NCBI GenBank assembly: GCA_037974335.1
Contig: CM075760.1
Location: forward strand, 47,202,138 to 47,266,137
Direction: 5' to 3'
Origin: Prionace glauca
Taxonomy: Eukaryota > Chordata > Chondrichthyes > Carcharhiniformes > Carcharhinidae
Length of the DNA stretch: 64,000 nt
The position numbers were made by a program, and so were the translations under genes. The notes below the pieces were generated by a model. The model was given only the letters and a program-made list of their open reading frames with translations, was not told the DNA's origin and made no database searches. Positions 41,458 through 52,554 of this stretch are shown in pieces (position 1 is the stretch's first letter; each line of letters opens with the position of its first letter).

Positions 41458-43337
41458 CCACGCAATGTTTAGCTAATATGAACTGGAGGGAAAAGCAGTG
41501 GGCTTGTATCATAACTGAAATGAGGCAGTAATAATCCAGATTTTAAGAAAGTTCACTGTTCGAAAAAGTGAGAGGAGGACCAACAGAAGAGAGGGCTTGT
41601 ATCTCTCTTAACGCCCCAACTTCTATGGACCTTCAGAATGTTATAAGTTTCAAGCAAATCGCCGAGTTACGAGGGCCAGCGCATCCTTTGAAATAATTCT
41701 CATGGAAATATAAACAACGTTGAGTTAGGTCCATTATGTGAGATTAAAAGTGATAATTTGTGACACGTGAATGGCAGAGTTCAGGAAATTTCAGCCCCTC
41801 CCACTCAAAATTGAATTTGCGTTTCATAACGCCACCGCATGTACAAATACACGTGTTAAATATACATCTCCAATCTCTAGTCACTATCTCCCACGGGAAA
41901 GAGAAATAGAATTCCTGTGCAGTGACTGCTGATAAAATGGCAAACTGACCAGCCCAGCTCCTGTTGGAAACTTCAATCCCAGACAATTTTGTCCAATATC
42001 CACACTTGAGCAAATGGTTCCCAAGTGCAGGCATCCAGCGACTGAACGCTGACACATGAGACCAGCGCTGTGAGTCGCCAGCACATGGTGAAACTGGATC
42101 ACTATAATCACGTTTACAGTGAAAAAGGTTTTCAGAGTTTTTTTTAAGGGTAGCAAAAAGTGAATAAAAAGGCGTCTACATATTTTCCAGTAACTTACGG
42201 CGTGGAATGGTTATGAATAGAATACTTACTTTGTTATTCCTGCTAATAAAGATGTCTATTTTCGACGAATCATTCCATTACGTTCTATTTTATCATGTTA
42301 AATACTTGTTCAGAATTCATTCAAAAAATTTATTCATAACTGAAGATAAATCTATTTTTGTCTGAATTTTTTAACAATTATTTCTTTTCAGACCCTTCAC
42401 AAACGAAGACCAACGTTGTTTACATTCTGTTCTGTGCATCTTTAATATATGTATTTGCTTATTTCACTTTAACACTCCAGTGCATTTGGGGCACGAACTA
42501 ACTTTGGTCTCTCACACGCTGCAAAATCCACCAGGGTAGTGGAATTTAATGCGCATTCAGCTGAGGTTTTTTAAATGAATTGTACCAAGTGCATTGTCAA
42601 ATACTGCCACTGAGTTTTACTAAATGTAAACACTGCCACTCCAACATTCTGTCTCAAGCTGCTGTCTAGCACCGACCGTATATCCTTGGAAGTTTATTGC
42701 TAACATTTTGACCAAAGAACAAAGAACAACACCGCATAGGAAACAAGCCCTTTGAACCAACGAGCTCACGCTGCATTTCAACATTATGAATGCCCTCCTC
42801 TACCCATGACCTTTGTCTACAACTATTGGGGAAGATTTTCAACCACCTTTGCCAAATAATCCATTCATCCGTGAATCTCTCGTCCAATCTGTTCAATTCA
42901 CCATTGCTAAATCCAATCATGAATACTGTGCAAAGGGCGCGGGACTGTTTGGGCTGAGTGTCGAACTGAATGGGAGGGTGGAGATGTGGTGAGGTGGGGT
43001 GGAATTGTGAAGAGAGTTCACGGGGGTTGAGTTTTGAAATTCATTTCATTGAGGGAGTTGTGTTGCAGCTGAAGTGAAACACAAACATTCGCTCAAGCTA
43101 ACAGAATGGTACAAAACTGGAGGTCAACATGATGTCCAGGCTGGTTCATTAGTATTAGCTGATTTGAATCCGGATTTTTTCTGGGCTCAATTCATTTTTT
43201 AAATTTATTTTTACAATTTCAATACACGTTTTAATCAGAAATGGTGACACAAAATATGTCTACACTGTGGATGATTCATTGAGATATCGTTTTGTGCAGA
43301 ACACGAGATAATCACCCTGTTCTAACGAAAAATATGT
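41458..43337. other. No gene seen
   Basis: This A/T-rich stretch has short open frames only. No repeat family, V segment or tRNA is recognised. Confidence 0.4.
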
Positions 43338-44913
43338 TTATTCTGTAAGTAATTTCACAATTGCAGTAAATGGAGATCTGATCACATTCTTTAGATCCTC
43401 TCTGAATTGTGTCTGGGTCACTGCGTAAATGTATGTATTGGTGCAGCAACTCAGGAGTTGGAGCATAAATCCTAATTCCTGCACAAATGCAGGAATATAA
43501 AAATGAATTAAGTTTAAATTATATAATCGTTGACAAAAGGAGTGGATAAGTAACACTGACCATAGTAGGATAAAATTTAATGATAGAGCAAATAGTAAGA
43601 TAATGGATTTTCTTCTCTTCACTGTCTCTGGGTCCTTTGAACTATCCATACGCTTGTGACTCTGAAGTCTCCTGCGGAATTTGGTCGACCCTAGAATGTG
43701 TTTAATGGTGAAAGCATTCAGCAACAGAATCAACAAAAAAGGAATGAACGGTGTTAAAATATAATGCAGATTTTCAACCACTCCCCATGCTTCAGAATAG
43801 AAGGCATCATTGCCAACATCACAAAAATGGGGAATATTCTGAATCGCATATCTATCACCATACATGAAATACCAGAAAATGTTCTTTACACTGAATAGCA
43901 CACTCACAGTTCCGAGAACCACTGTTGCAGTTTTCTCAGTGCAGTATTTTATTTTCAGCTTCTGACAAGTAATAGCCACAAATCGATCAAAGGTGAAAGA
44001 GACAGAGAACCAGACAGAGCAATCAGTGACTGCATAAAGCAGCACAGCATGGATATTACATATTTTAATGTGGTAAATGAATAAAAAATTTAACTTCATG
44101 GGAATTTGCCTCAAAATGAGATCGGTGATAATGACCAGTAGATCCGCTGCTGACATGGAAATGAGGTAATGTATCACACTTCTGGAAAGACCACACTTCC
44201 CTCGTGACAGGATAAGAATCGTCAATACATTCACTGTAAGGAAGAGAAACACAATTTATTCGTGTTTTAGACTGAGCACAAGAGAAGCAATCTCTCAGGA
44301 TCCTTGGGAACAGCTGAAACATTTTTATTAAATCCACCCCGGAATAGACTGAATTCACCTATTCTGCTCGAGACAAAGTTCACAGCAGAAAAGCCCCGCA
44401 ATGATGTAGCAAGAAGCCACATTCACCAGTTAATAACATCTCCAATTTGTTGCCTTCTTCAGATTTGTATATGGGGGACACAATGGTGCCAGTAGGTTTG
44501 GAGCAAATTTTCCTGGTCTGGATGACTCTGCTTTGATTGTGCTGAAGGCTGTGCAGTTGAAGATGTTAAATCAGCTGATTTGGAATTGGCTGTGAGACAT
44601 AATACTGGAAATCATGTTACATAACGACAACCGTAAAGTGGAAAGACTGAAAGTGAATGTCAGGTAGTGTGAGGATAGCTGTGTGGCAAGGAGAAATGTT
44701 TCCAGTGCATTCACAGCTACAAACCATGACGGTTACACAGAATAATATCAAAAACTGGGTAACATAGACAAGGACAATGAACACAGAGAAATATGACTTA
44801 CCAGTGACACCAACTACGGCAAGGACAGGGTAGTAAATCCTTTGGATATCGGAAAATACCCAAAGAATACGAAGCTCAAGTGGTATAATCCAGAACATGG
44901 CTCTGAAATTCAA
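43338..44913 (-). CDS. GPR139-like rhodopsin-class G-protein-coupled receptor, two exons
   Basis: Exon 1 (44,802-44,913) encodes MNFRAMFWIIPLELRILWVF and the start of TM1, ending at a GTAAGT donor. Exon 2 (43,338-44,233) follows a cttccttacag acceptor; phases fit and give 335 residues. Landmarks: TM1 N in GVTVNVLTILILSRG, TM2 D in MSAADLLVIITD, TM3 end DRF (a form of DRY) in SFTFDRFVAITC, a Cys in loop 2 (PHFCDVG), and TM7 NTYIY (a form of NPxxY). The ILSRGKCGLSRSV stretch in the first inner loop is typical of the large set of fish and shark receptors labelled GPR139-like. It acts at the cell membrane; its ligand is unknown. A second in-frame ATG lies at 44,898. The gene lies between V segments, on the minus strand, with no intact paralogue in the window. 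Confidence 0.88.
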
Positions 44914-45489
44914 TGATCGCTGACTGTACTAGAGACCACTCCCAGTTAAACAATATTGCACAGACAGTGAAAATTCCTATTTATAAATCTTCTAATGTCC
45001 CCATTGGAACAATTAAACCGTGTGCTGAGGGACATGAATCACAGTCTCTGAACAAACAAGATGACTTCATCTTTTCTTGTAAATTACATGGTTATTGTCC
45101 TTTTTATGCATGTTAAAAAATCCGAATGAAGGCAAACATTTTGGTTCATGCATCTTGGCAAAAAAAAGAACATTGATTAACAATGTGTTGCTGAACTGAA
45201 GAGAGTTGAAACCGTTGTAAGTATTGCTGTCACACATTGTCAGTCTATCCGTTTTCCAACAGATCTCTCAAGACCAGTCAACAGCGGGAACAAAATAATG
45301 AGGCTGAAATCATTTTGTATGCAAGAACACACAACAGAATGGTTGTCAATAAATACATATTAAATGTTCTTCAGTTGAAACACATGAACTGTTTGGTGTT
45401 TCCATGCACTCAGGGAAGGCAGAGATGGGCTGAAGGTTATCACTGGGAAAACTGAAGGGAATTGCTAAAAGAGATCATTTCTCCAAAAT
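44914..45489. other. No gene seen
   Basis: Upstream flank of the receptor gene with short open frames. The last 35 bases (aaagagatcatttctccaaa...) recur inverted at about 57,620-57,655, next to a third copy of the palindrome end. Confidence 0.45.
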
Positions 45490-45554
45490 GGGTTATTAGA
45501 AAATAGATTATTTAAAATAAATAAGCACGCAAATGTCTATGACATTTCTTAGAC

Positions 45555-45730
45555 ATAGAACCATAGAATTCCTACAGTTCAGAAGAAAGGTTATCTTGGC
45601 CCACTGAGTCTGCATCCCACCCAGGTCCTCCCCTCTGCCCTATCCACATTAGCCCCACACATTTATCATGGCTAATCCACATACTCAACGGGAAAATAAC
45701 GGGCAATTTTGCATGGCCAATCCAACTAAT
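45555..45730 (-). mobile_element. HE1-type SINE fragment, in left arm
   Basis: Plus wording accatagaattcctacagtt, then cttggcccactgagtctgca and ttgcatggccaatccaacta is the reverse of an HE1 tail and body. The same insertion is mirrored at 53,880-54,045 and repeated at about 57,350-57,555. Confidence 0.75.
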
Positions 45731-46067
45731 ATGATCTGTTGTAATATAAATGAGGGACAGGTGTTGTGCAGTAATACAGAGACAGAACCGAATGCACCAG
45801 ATGTCGATACAGCACCTGTACTAAAATGAATGCAGACTGGGCCCAGTTCAGTCATTACTGAGAGAGTGTATACAGTATATTACTAACCAGCGTGGTGTTT
45901 TCTCATCTAAATAGAGACATGACATACTCAGTTTTGACAAAGACAAGGTCTTTGTGAAGGATACAATGTGAAGGATAAACTTGCAATTGGTGAATAAAAA
46001 GTCTGAAATACAATAAAAAGCAGGTGAGTCATTGATAAATGAATATTTTAAAGACCTTGTGTCATCT

Positions 46068-46139
46068 TCCCTGGTGGTCTAGTGGTTAGGATTTGGCGCT
46101 CTCGCTGCCGCAGCCCGGGTTCGATCCCCGCTCAGAGGA
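46068..46139 (+). tRNA. tRNA-Glu (CTC)-like gene, left arm
   Basis: 72 bases resemble vertebrate tRNA-Glu: TCCCTGGTGGTCTAGTGGTT, loop CTCTCGC with anticodon CTC, and box B GGGTTCGATCC. The acceptor stem has one mismatch and one wobble pair and the T stem one mismatch. No TTTT stop follows within 20 bases, so it may be weak or inactive. The mirrored copy at 53,462-53,533 differs by one base in the T stem. Confidence 0.7.
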
Positions 46140-46754
46140 TGTAGATTTATTGCTGTACAACAATCCTGCGTTCCTTCAGGTCAACAACTGTCAGAATCAG
46201 TGTGGGGAAGATTCCCTTGCTTGTGCCTGAATTGGAAAAATCACATGTAAAGAAGCACAAAGAAAATAAGAGAGCGATAGGCTAGAAAGTGCTGATGACT
46301 CAAAATACTGATACGGGTTAAAGTCTGGCTGTTAATGGGGGAAAATTTATTGTTTCTACTGACACAAAAATCTCGCAGATCTGTGCCCAAATCTCTGATT
46401 CAATGACAAGAAAACGTTTACTTGAATGAACTGGTAAAGTCTCCCACCCCCAGTGAAGTGGAGGCAGTTTTCATTCAGAAACCAGTAACTGTGGGTTTAA
46501 TAATGTGGGAAGGAGAAAGACTCAGTTTGAGCGGTGACATTGCGGGAGAATTGGAGAGCTGGAGTTCACCTAGAAAAGCAGCAAAGTTTCAAATCAATGG
46601 TGTCCAACGTTGGATGGTCCATTATCGGTGATAATTTAATGTTATTCAGCAGAATAACATTATAACAGGATAACAGGATGGTGTATCACAGATTGATACT
46701 AAAACTTTGAATGGAGTGAACTGCAGTAACATTGAATGCAGTAGAAAGGACAGC

Positions 46755-47035
46755 ACGGTAGCACAGTGATTAGCACTGATGTCTCACAGCGCCAGGGACT
46801 CAGGTCCTCGAGTCACCGCCTGTGCAGAGTTTGCACGTTCTCCCCGTGCCTCCGTGGGTTTCCTCCGGGTGTTCCAGTTTCCGATTCAAAGATGCGTGTT
46901 TTAGTTTGATTGGCCGTGCTAAATTGGTCCTAGTGTCAGAGGGATTAGAAGGGTAAGTATGTGGGTTTGCGGGGAATAGGGCGTGGGTGGGATTGTTGTG
47001 GGTGCGGACTCGATGGGTGGAATGGCCTCCTTCTG
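46755..47035 (+). mobile_element. tRNA-derived SINE, in left arm
   Basis: Head acggtagcacagtgattagc, body ctccgtgggtttcctccggg, and tail gcggactcgatgggtggaat then ggcctccttctgg. It is mirrored at about 52,555-52,850. Confidence 0.85.
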
Positions 47036-47421
47036 GGGGAATCGAAAGAGGTAATGCAATTTGGATGAAACAGCAGGTCAACTAAATGTATTTTCACTGC
47101 CATGTAAAAGCGGACCTGACATCTGCACTGAAATGTGATGAGATTGGAAAAACTCAGGACGTTACTTGGCATGTGTGCTTCAGGAAACAAAGATAAACCT
47201 TCACCTCCATCACCTTTCATTAACATTGGGAATGTTTAGAAATAGAGGAAGTTTTTTAAAAAGGAAATCCAACAAGGAGGAAATAGAACAACACCTGGCA
47301 GGGTGGAAATTGCGGTGGATATTTAGTCTGTTGCAGTTTGTGTCAATTGATGTTTGAAAACAGTGCGAGACAAAATGCAGGACTGTTTAGCAGAGAGCAC
47401 AGAAAACCAGCAACGGAATCC

Positions 47422-47494
47422 TGCCGAAACCCGGGATCGAACCAGGGACCTTTAGATCTTCAGTCTAACGCTCTCCCAACTGAGCTATTTCGGC
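47422..47494 (-). tRNA. tRNA-Phe (GAA), left arm
   Basis: 73 bases starting GCCGAAATAGCTCAGTTGGG with anticodon GAA and box B GGTTCGATCCC. As recalled, it matches the vertebrate tRNA-Phe(GAA) consensus base for base, all stems pair, and a TTTT stop lies about 16 bases downstream (47,403-47,406, minus). It has no intron, as usual for tRNA-Phe in animals. The copy in the other arm (52,106) is the same. Confidence 0.97.
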
Positions 47495-47961
47495 CGGCTG
47501 GCTGACAAATTGGAAGCTTCCGTCTCCCAAATATCTAAGAGAAAAATGATTTCTGCCTATTCGTTAATGCATCATTTTCAGGTGTTCATTTGATTTGCTT
47601 TAAACGTCATGAATACTTTTTTTTTCAAAACTTTAATGCAGTGGGAAACATCATTATTCATTTTGACAGGAGGAAACAGCAGAGACAATGTAATATCAAT
47701 TACTGTGGGAAAAAGATGGGCTTCTGGAGCCAGTCTAGTTGTTTCTCCAGATCTGCTTGCCCTGAGGTCATCACCCTGTTTCTGTAGTACCGTGGTTATC
47801 ACAAGACCCAGATTAATTCTGTAAGTATCTGGGTAGAAATGGGAAGGATGGGATGTGTACACGATCCGATTTCAGTTTCAGTTAGAAAAATCAAGCCCAT
47901 CACCTTAATTCTTGGGCAGGCAATACAGCCTCACTGTTTGTAATCCTGTTATTTATATCAT

Positions 47962-48092
47962 GATGTGGAGACGCCAGTGTTGGATTGAAGTGGGTACAGA
48001 ACGCATTCTCACAACACCAGGTTAAAGTAAAACAGAATTATTTTGAATCACGAGCTTTTGGAGCGCTGCTCCTTCATCAGTTTAACTCGGCA
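47962..48092 (-). mobile_element. Penelope-like terminal fragment, left arm
   Basis: Plus wording gatgtggagacgccagtgtt, caacaccaggttaaagtaaa and agcgctgctccttcatcagt is the reverse of a Penelope-like terminal repeat. CTGATGA on the minus strand (48,074-48,080) with stem and AAAA in place of GAAA is a worn hammerhead core. It is mirrored at about 51,508-51,638, so the insertion predates the palindrome. Confidence 0.7.
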
Positions 48093-48264
48093 GTCAGAAA
48101 TTCACTGTGTGTGAGTGCTCTCGAAAGGGGCCACTTGCACACGCTGCTTTACTCCAGCAAATTGTTCAGTTGGTAATGTTTCTGTTCGTTGTTCTTGACG
48201 AAAACGACACAGCACACATTCCTGCATCCAATCTGAGCTGTGAGACCAAAACTCAAAACCATTT

Positions 48265-48346
48265 TGGCAGCGGTGGGATTCGAACCCACGCCTCCGAAGA
48301 GACTGGAGCCTTAATCCAGCGCCTTAGACCGCTCGGCCACGCTACC
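48265..48346 (-). tRNA. tRNA-Leu (AAG), left arm
   Basis: 82 bases starting GGTAGCGTGGCCGAGCGGTC with a long variable arm and anticodon AAG (CTGGATTAAGGCTCCAG). As recalled it matches vertebrate tRNA-Leu(AAG). A TTTT stop follows 7 bases after the end (48,255-48,258, minus). It is the same as the mirror copy at 51,254-51,335. Confidence 0.97.
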
Positions 48347-48722
48347 ACGTGAAACGCTCTCACAATAATGTTATTTGATGATAATGTTACTGAAATTCAT
48401 TAAAAGCAATGGAATTTGGAAAGGCCATCAGGAGGATTGAGCCTGCTCCTTCACTGATTCAGGTAAGTCTGAACTGAGGAACAAACAGAAATCATCTCAC
48501 CTCAGAAACACAATGAGCTGCACACAGTAACATGCTGTAAAGGACCGACATCATTTAAACTGTCCTTAAGCTCGTTTCTTCCCAGTTTCCTGCCAGAAAT
48601 GACAAGAGAACCTCCAGTTGAATTTGCTCAGTGTCTGCACTCCAGGACTCGAGGCAAAATTATGTTTTATATGTTCATCCAGGCAATATCTCACATTTGT
48701 TTTCAGAGTTTGGATGAGAGCA

Positions 48723-48794
48723 ATAAATCTTCAATTTCAGACCTGAAATCTAAACAGCAGCGAAAAATACAAACTCTAATCACCAGCTTACCCA
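48723..48794 (-). pseudogene. tRNA-Glu-like relic, left arm
   Basis: The minus strand reads aagctggtgattagagtttg, then cgctgctgtttagattt and agatttattgctc after it. It matches the worn copy at 50,804-50,875 and, more distantly, the tRNA-Glu gene with its downstream gtagatttattgctg. No cloverleaf remains. Confidence 0.45.
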
Positions 48795-48950
48795 CCAGCA
48801 TGTTTTAGAATTTACTTTATCCGCGCTGTATTTGTTAATTTAGTTTTCACACCAGGCCACTTTCACAGAAATAGCTTTCTCCTGCAAAATGACAGATTCT
48901 TATTCAACCATGGTGTGTTCAGCCAATGACAACATTCCATGAATAAAAAC

Positions 48951-49685
48951 TCCAATATTAATGCCCCAACATCAGGAACATCTGCTTCATTGTTGTGTCT
49001 TTATTTTACAGATCAAATGATGAGTTGAATTTTTTGACTCTGGGCTGATTATCAAGATCTCTCTGTGACTCAAATGCAATATCTGCTCTCGGTTATTCTA
49101 TTCTCTCATTTTATCATTCTGAATCTGTAACTGAGACAATCGTAGACGTTATTTCAGTTTCCAGTGTGAAAAATACGAGACTTTTTTTTTTTTACAATGC
49201 AGCTGTGGTTAATAGTTTTCCCGTAGTTTAAATTTCATGTATACATAAGAAACTTTTCTCATTCCTTATTCACATCTGTTAATTCATCTTTCTATTAAGG
49301 TCTGTATTCTCTTTGTGGTGTATGTAACAGATGTACAAATATTGACGGATTCCCTGTGCATTTGTTCCGTTCTCAATGTGAAGCTCGATCGTTATGTTCA
49401 CTTTTCTAACTTAAAAAAAATTCACTCTAAAATATTGTCTGAATTTTTAAATAAATTTTAAATAAAAAAATAACTGCCTCTGCCTTGGTTTAATTCCGCT
49501 CTCAAAAACCCATCCACTGGGCTCCATTTTCCCTATTATAGGGCTGCCCCCTTTCCCAGAGAGGCATGTTCCCGCTGTCATGTGTGGGACGTGGTTGAAC
49601 TAAAGGCTGTTCAGTGAAAGAGCCACTGCGCCACCCAGTGACCCATCTATGTAAAGACATCTTCATCCCTGCCTTTTTCGGATAA
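48951..49685. other. Palindrome spacer, left part; no gene
   Basis: A/T-rich unique sequence with no supported gene or repeat. No mirrored match was found on the other side. Confidence 0.5.
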
Positions 49686-50300
49686 TAGTCATGATGTGGG
49701 TATGCCGGCGTTGGACTGGCGTAAACACAGTAAAAAATCTGACAACACCAAGTTTTAGTCCAACCGATTTATTTGATAATATACTCACAAGCTTTCGAGG
49801 GGACTGCCTCTTCGTCAGGTGAATGGAGAGTTCTGGCCTCAGACAGAGCATATAAAGCACAGACAGTTTAGAGATTACTGATTCGAATGCGAATCTTTAC
49901 ACCTAACCTGCTGTTCAAGACCTGAAGTGGCTGACAATGTGAGTGGAAGGAGCACTGATCACAGGTTAAAGAGATGTGTATTGTCTTTAGACAGCACAGT
50001 GAGTGAGGTTTTGCAAACCCAGGCAAGTCGTGGAGGTTACAGATAGTGCGACATGAACCCAAGATCCCTGTTGAGACCGTCCTCATGTGTGTGGAACTTG
50101 GCTATCAGTCTCTGTTCAGCGACTCTGCGCTGTCGTGTGTCGTGAAAGCCGCCTTGGAGTATGCTTACCCGAAGGTCAGAGGCTGAATGCCCGTGACCAC
50201 TGAAGCGTTCGCCAACAGGAAGGGAACAGTCTTGCCTGGTGATTGTCGAGCGATGTTCACTGGTCGTCCAGTGGTTTGTGTTCAGCACTTCCCCAGTGAT
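49686..50300 (-). mobile_element. Penelope-like element, 3' end, 5'-truncated
   Basis: The minus-strand frame near 50,280-50,037 encodes ITRQDCSLPVGERFSGHGHS, then DLRVSILQGGFHDTRQRRVA and EQRLIAKFHTHEDGLNRDLG, the carboxy end beyond the GIY-YIG endonuclease of vertebrate Penelope-like elements (order LPVGEHF, H, R..E..LI..F.T...GLN). Its terminal repeat follows (caacaccaagttttagtcca on plus), with CTGACGA (49,812-49,818) and GAAA (49,793-49,796) of a hammerhead core around a stem GAGG/CCTC. It lies right at the centre of the palindrome and is not mirrored, so it came after the inverted duplication. Confidence 0.85.
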
Positions 50301-50640
50301 GCGTAGTTTCAATTCCCGCCGAGGAAAATAAGATTATTTGATCTCAGCAAACCATTAATAATGATCTGATTTACTCTCCTATCGAAAGCAGATCTATTAG
50401 AATCAGCCGAGTGAGATTTGCAAGATTCCATCAGAGCTGGAAATTTCACATGTAGAACAGTTCAAGAACAAACACAGAAAGAGAAGGACAGTGATAGACT
50501 GCAAAGTACTAACGACTGAGATATTGCAATGTAAAATCTGGGTGCTAATGAGTCAGATTTCACCCTCTATATTGACACTGAATAATGAAACTGTTCCCTC
50601 ATCTGCATTGAAAAACATTTAGAAATACTTCTGTTCAGTT
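50300..50640 (+). repeat. Paralogue of the tRNA-Glu flank (46.13-46.40 kb)
   Basis: The stretch resembles 46,130-46,400 in direct orientation: ggaaatttcacatgtag, gaacaaacacagaaa, gtgatagactgcaaagtac, taaaatctgggtgctaatg against ggaaaaatcacatgtaa, aagcacaaagaaa, cgataggctagaaagtgc, taaagtctggctgttaatg. The bases just before (tttcaattcccgccgaggaa, 50,308-50,327) look like the last part of a tRNA-Glu gene cut by the Penelope insertion. Confidence 0.6.
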
Positions 50641-50803
50641 TCGAACTGTCGGAGTGTTCATGGAATGTTTTCATTGGCTGAACACATCATGGTTGAATCA
50701 GAAGCTGCCATTTTGCGGGAGAAATCTGTTTGTGATGAAAGTGGTCTGGTGTAAAAATTAAAGTAAAAGCAGCGTGGATAAAGTAAATTCTAAAACACGC
50801 TGT

Positions 50804-50875
50804 AAGCTGCTGGCCTGGTGGTTAGAGTTTGACTCTTTCCCTGCTGTTCGGATTACTGATCTGAAATTGAAAATT
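50804..50875 (+). pseudogene. tRNA-Glu-like relic, right arm
   Basis: The wording tggcctggtggttagagttt, then ccctgctgttcggatt and aaaatttattgctc lines up with the tRNA-Glu gene (tggtctagtggttaggattt, ctcgctgccgcagccc, tagatttattgctg). The anticodon arm and T loop are lost. Confidence 0.5.
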
Positions 50876-51253
50876 TATTGCTCCCATCGAAGCCCTGAAA
50901 ACACATGTGGGTTGTTACCTGGATGAACATATAAAATATAATCGCGCCTCGTGTCCTGAAGTGCAGACTCTGAGCAAATCCAACAGGAGGTTCTCTTGTC
51001 ATTTCTGGCAGAAATTCGGAAGAGACGAGCTGAAGGACAGTTCAAATGATGCCGGCCCTTCACTGCATGTTACTGTGTGCAGCTCATTGTGTTTCTGAGG
51101 TGAGATGATTTCTGTTTGTTCCTCAGTTCAGACTTACCTGAATCAGTGAAGGAGCAGGCTCAATCCTCCTGATGGCCGTTCCAACTTCCATTGCTTTTAA
51201 TGAATTTCAGTAACATTATCATCAAATAACATTATTGTGACAGCGTTTCACGT

Positions 51254-51335
51254 GGTAGCGTGGCCGAGCGGTCTAAGGCGCTGGATTAAGGCTCCAGTCT
51301 CTTCGGAGGCGTGGGTTCGAATCCCACCGCTGCCA
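51254..51335 (+). tRNA. tRNA-Leu (AAG), right arm
   Basis: Same 82 bases as the left-arm copy, anticodon AAG. The flank differs: the near TTTT of the other copy reads gattt here, and the first TTTT is at 51,349-51,352, 14 bases after the end. Confidence 0.97.
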
Positions 51336-51507
51336 AAATTGATTTGAGTTTTGGTCTCACAGCTCAGATTGGATGCAGGAATGTGTCCTGTGTCGTTTTC
51401 GTCAAGAACAACGAACAGAAACATTACCAACTGAACAATTTGCTGGAGTAAAGCAGCGTGTGCAAGTGGCCCCTTTCGAGAGCACTCACACACAGTGAAT
51501 TTCTGAC

Positions 51508-51638
51508 TGCCGAGTTAAACTGTTGAAGGAGCAGCGCTCCAAAAGCTCGTGATTCAAAATAATTCTGTTTTACTTTAACCTGGTGTTGTGAGAATGCGTT
51601 CTGTACCCACTTCAATCCAACACTGGCGTCTCCACATC
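51508..51638 (+). mobile_element. Penelope-like terminal fragment, right arm
   Basis: Mirror of 47,962-48,092. Here the hammerhead box reads CTGTTGA in place of CTGATGA, a difference that arose after the duplication. Confidence 0.7.
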
Positions 51639-52105
51639 ATGATATAAATAACAGGATTACAAACAGTGAGGCTGTATTGCCTGCCCAAGAATTAAGGTGA
51701 TGGGCTTGATTTTTCTAACTGAAACTGAAATCGGATCGTGTACACATCCCATCCTTCCCATTTCTACCCAGATACTTACAGAATTAATCTGGGTCTTGTG
51801 ATAACCACGGTACTACAGAAACAGGGTGATGACCTCAGGGCAAGCAGATCTGGAGAAACAACTAGACTGGCTCCAGAAGCCCATCTTTTTCCCACAGTAA
51901 TTGATATTACATTGTCTCTGCTGTTTCCTCCTGTCAAAATGAATAATGATGTTTCCCACTGCATTAAAGTTTTGAAAAAAAAAGTATTCATGACGTTTAA
52001 AGCAAATCAAATGAACACCTGAAAATGATGCATTAACGAATAGGCAGAAATCATTTTTCTCTTAGATATTTGGGAGACGGAAGCTTCCAGTCTATCAGCC
52101 AGCCG

Positions 52106-52178
52106 GCCGAAATAGCTCAGTTGGGAGAGCGTTAGACTGAAGATCTAAAGGTCCCTGGTTCGATCCCGGGTTTCGGCA
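52106..52178 (+). tRNA. tRNA-Phe (GAA), right arm
   Basis: Same 73 bases as the left-arm copy, anticodon GAA, with TTTT at 52,194-52,197. Cloverleaf and both internal promoter boxes are intact. Confidence 0.97.
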
Positions 52179-52554
52179 GGATTCCGTTGCTGGTTTTCTG
52201 TGCTCTCTGCTAAACAGTCCTGCATTTTGTCTCGCACTGTTTTCAAACATCAATTGACACAAACTGCAAGAGACTAAATACCCACCGCAATTTCCACCCT
52301 GCCAGGTGTTGTTCTATTTCCTCCTTGTTGGATTTTGCTTTTTAAAAAACTTCCTCTATTTCTAAACATTCCCAATGTTAATGAAAGGTGATGGAGGTGA
52401 AGGTTTATCTTTGTTTCCTTATGCACACATGCCATGTAACGTCCTGCGTTTTTCCAACCTCATCACATTTCAGTGCAGATGTCAGGTCCGCTTTTACATG
52501 GCAGTGAAAATACATTTAGTTGACCTGCTGTTTCATCCAAATTGCATTACCTCT

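Larger units (their letters stand above)
45490..48950. repeat. Left arm of 8.6-kb palindrome
   Basis: This arm is the reverse complement of 50,650-54,113 with mirror centre at 49,800: matching positions sum to about 99,600 throughout (46,068+53,533; 47,494+52,106; 48,346+51,254). It contains tRNA-Glu-like, tRNA-Phe and tRNA-Leu genes, two SINEs and a Penelope-like fragment, all mirrored. The outer two thirds differ little by eye. The innermost few hundred bases differ markedly. Confidence 0.95.

Noticed and set aside
48107-48352. Open frames over the tRNA-Leu genes (both arms)
   Set aside because: They read through the tRNA genes and a Penelope-like fragment. The mirrored copy gives the same frame only because the DNA is duplicated.
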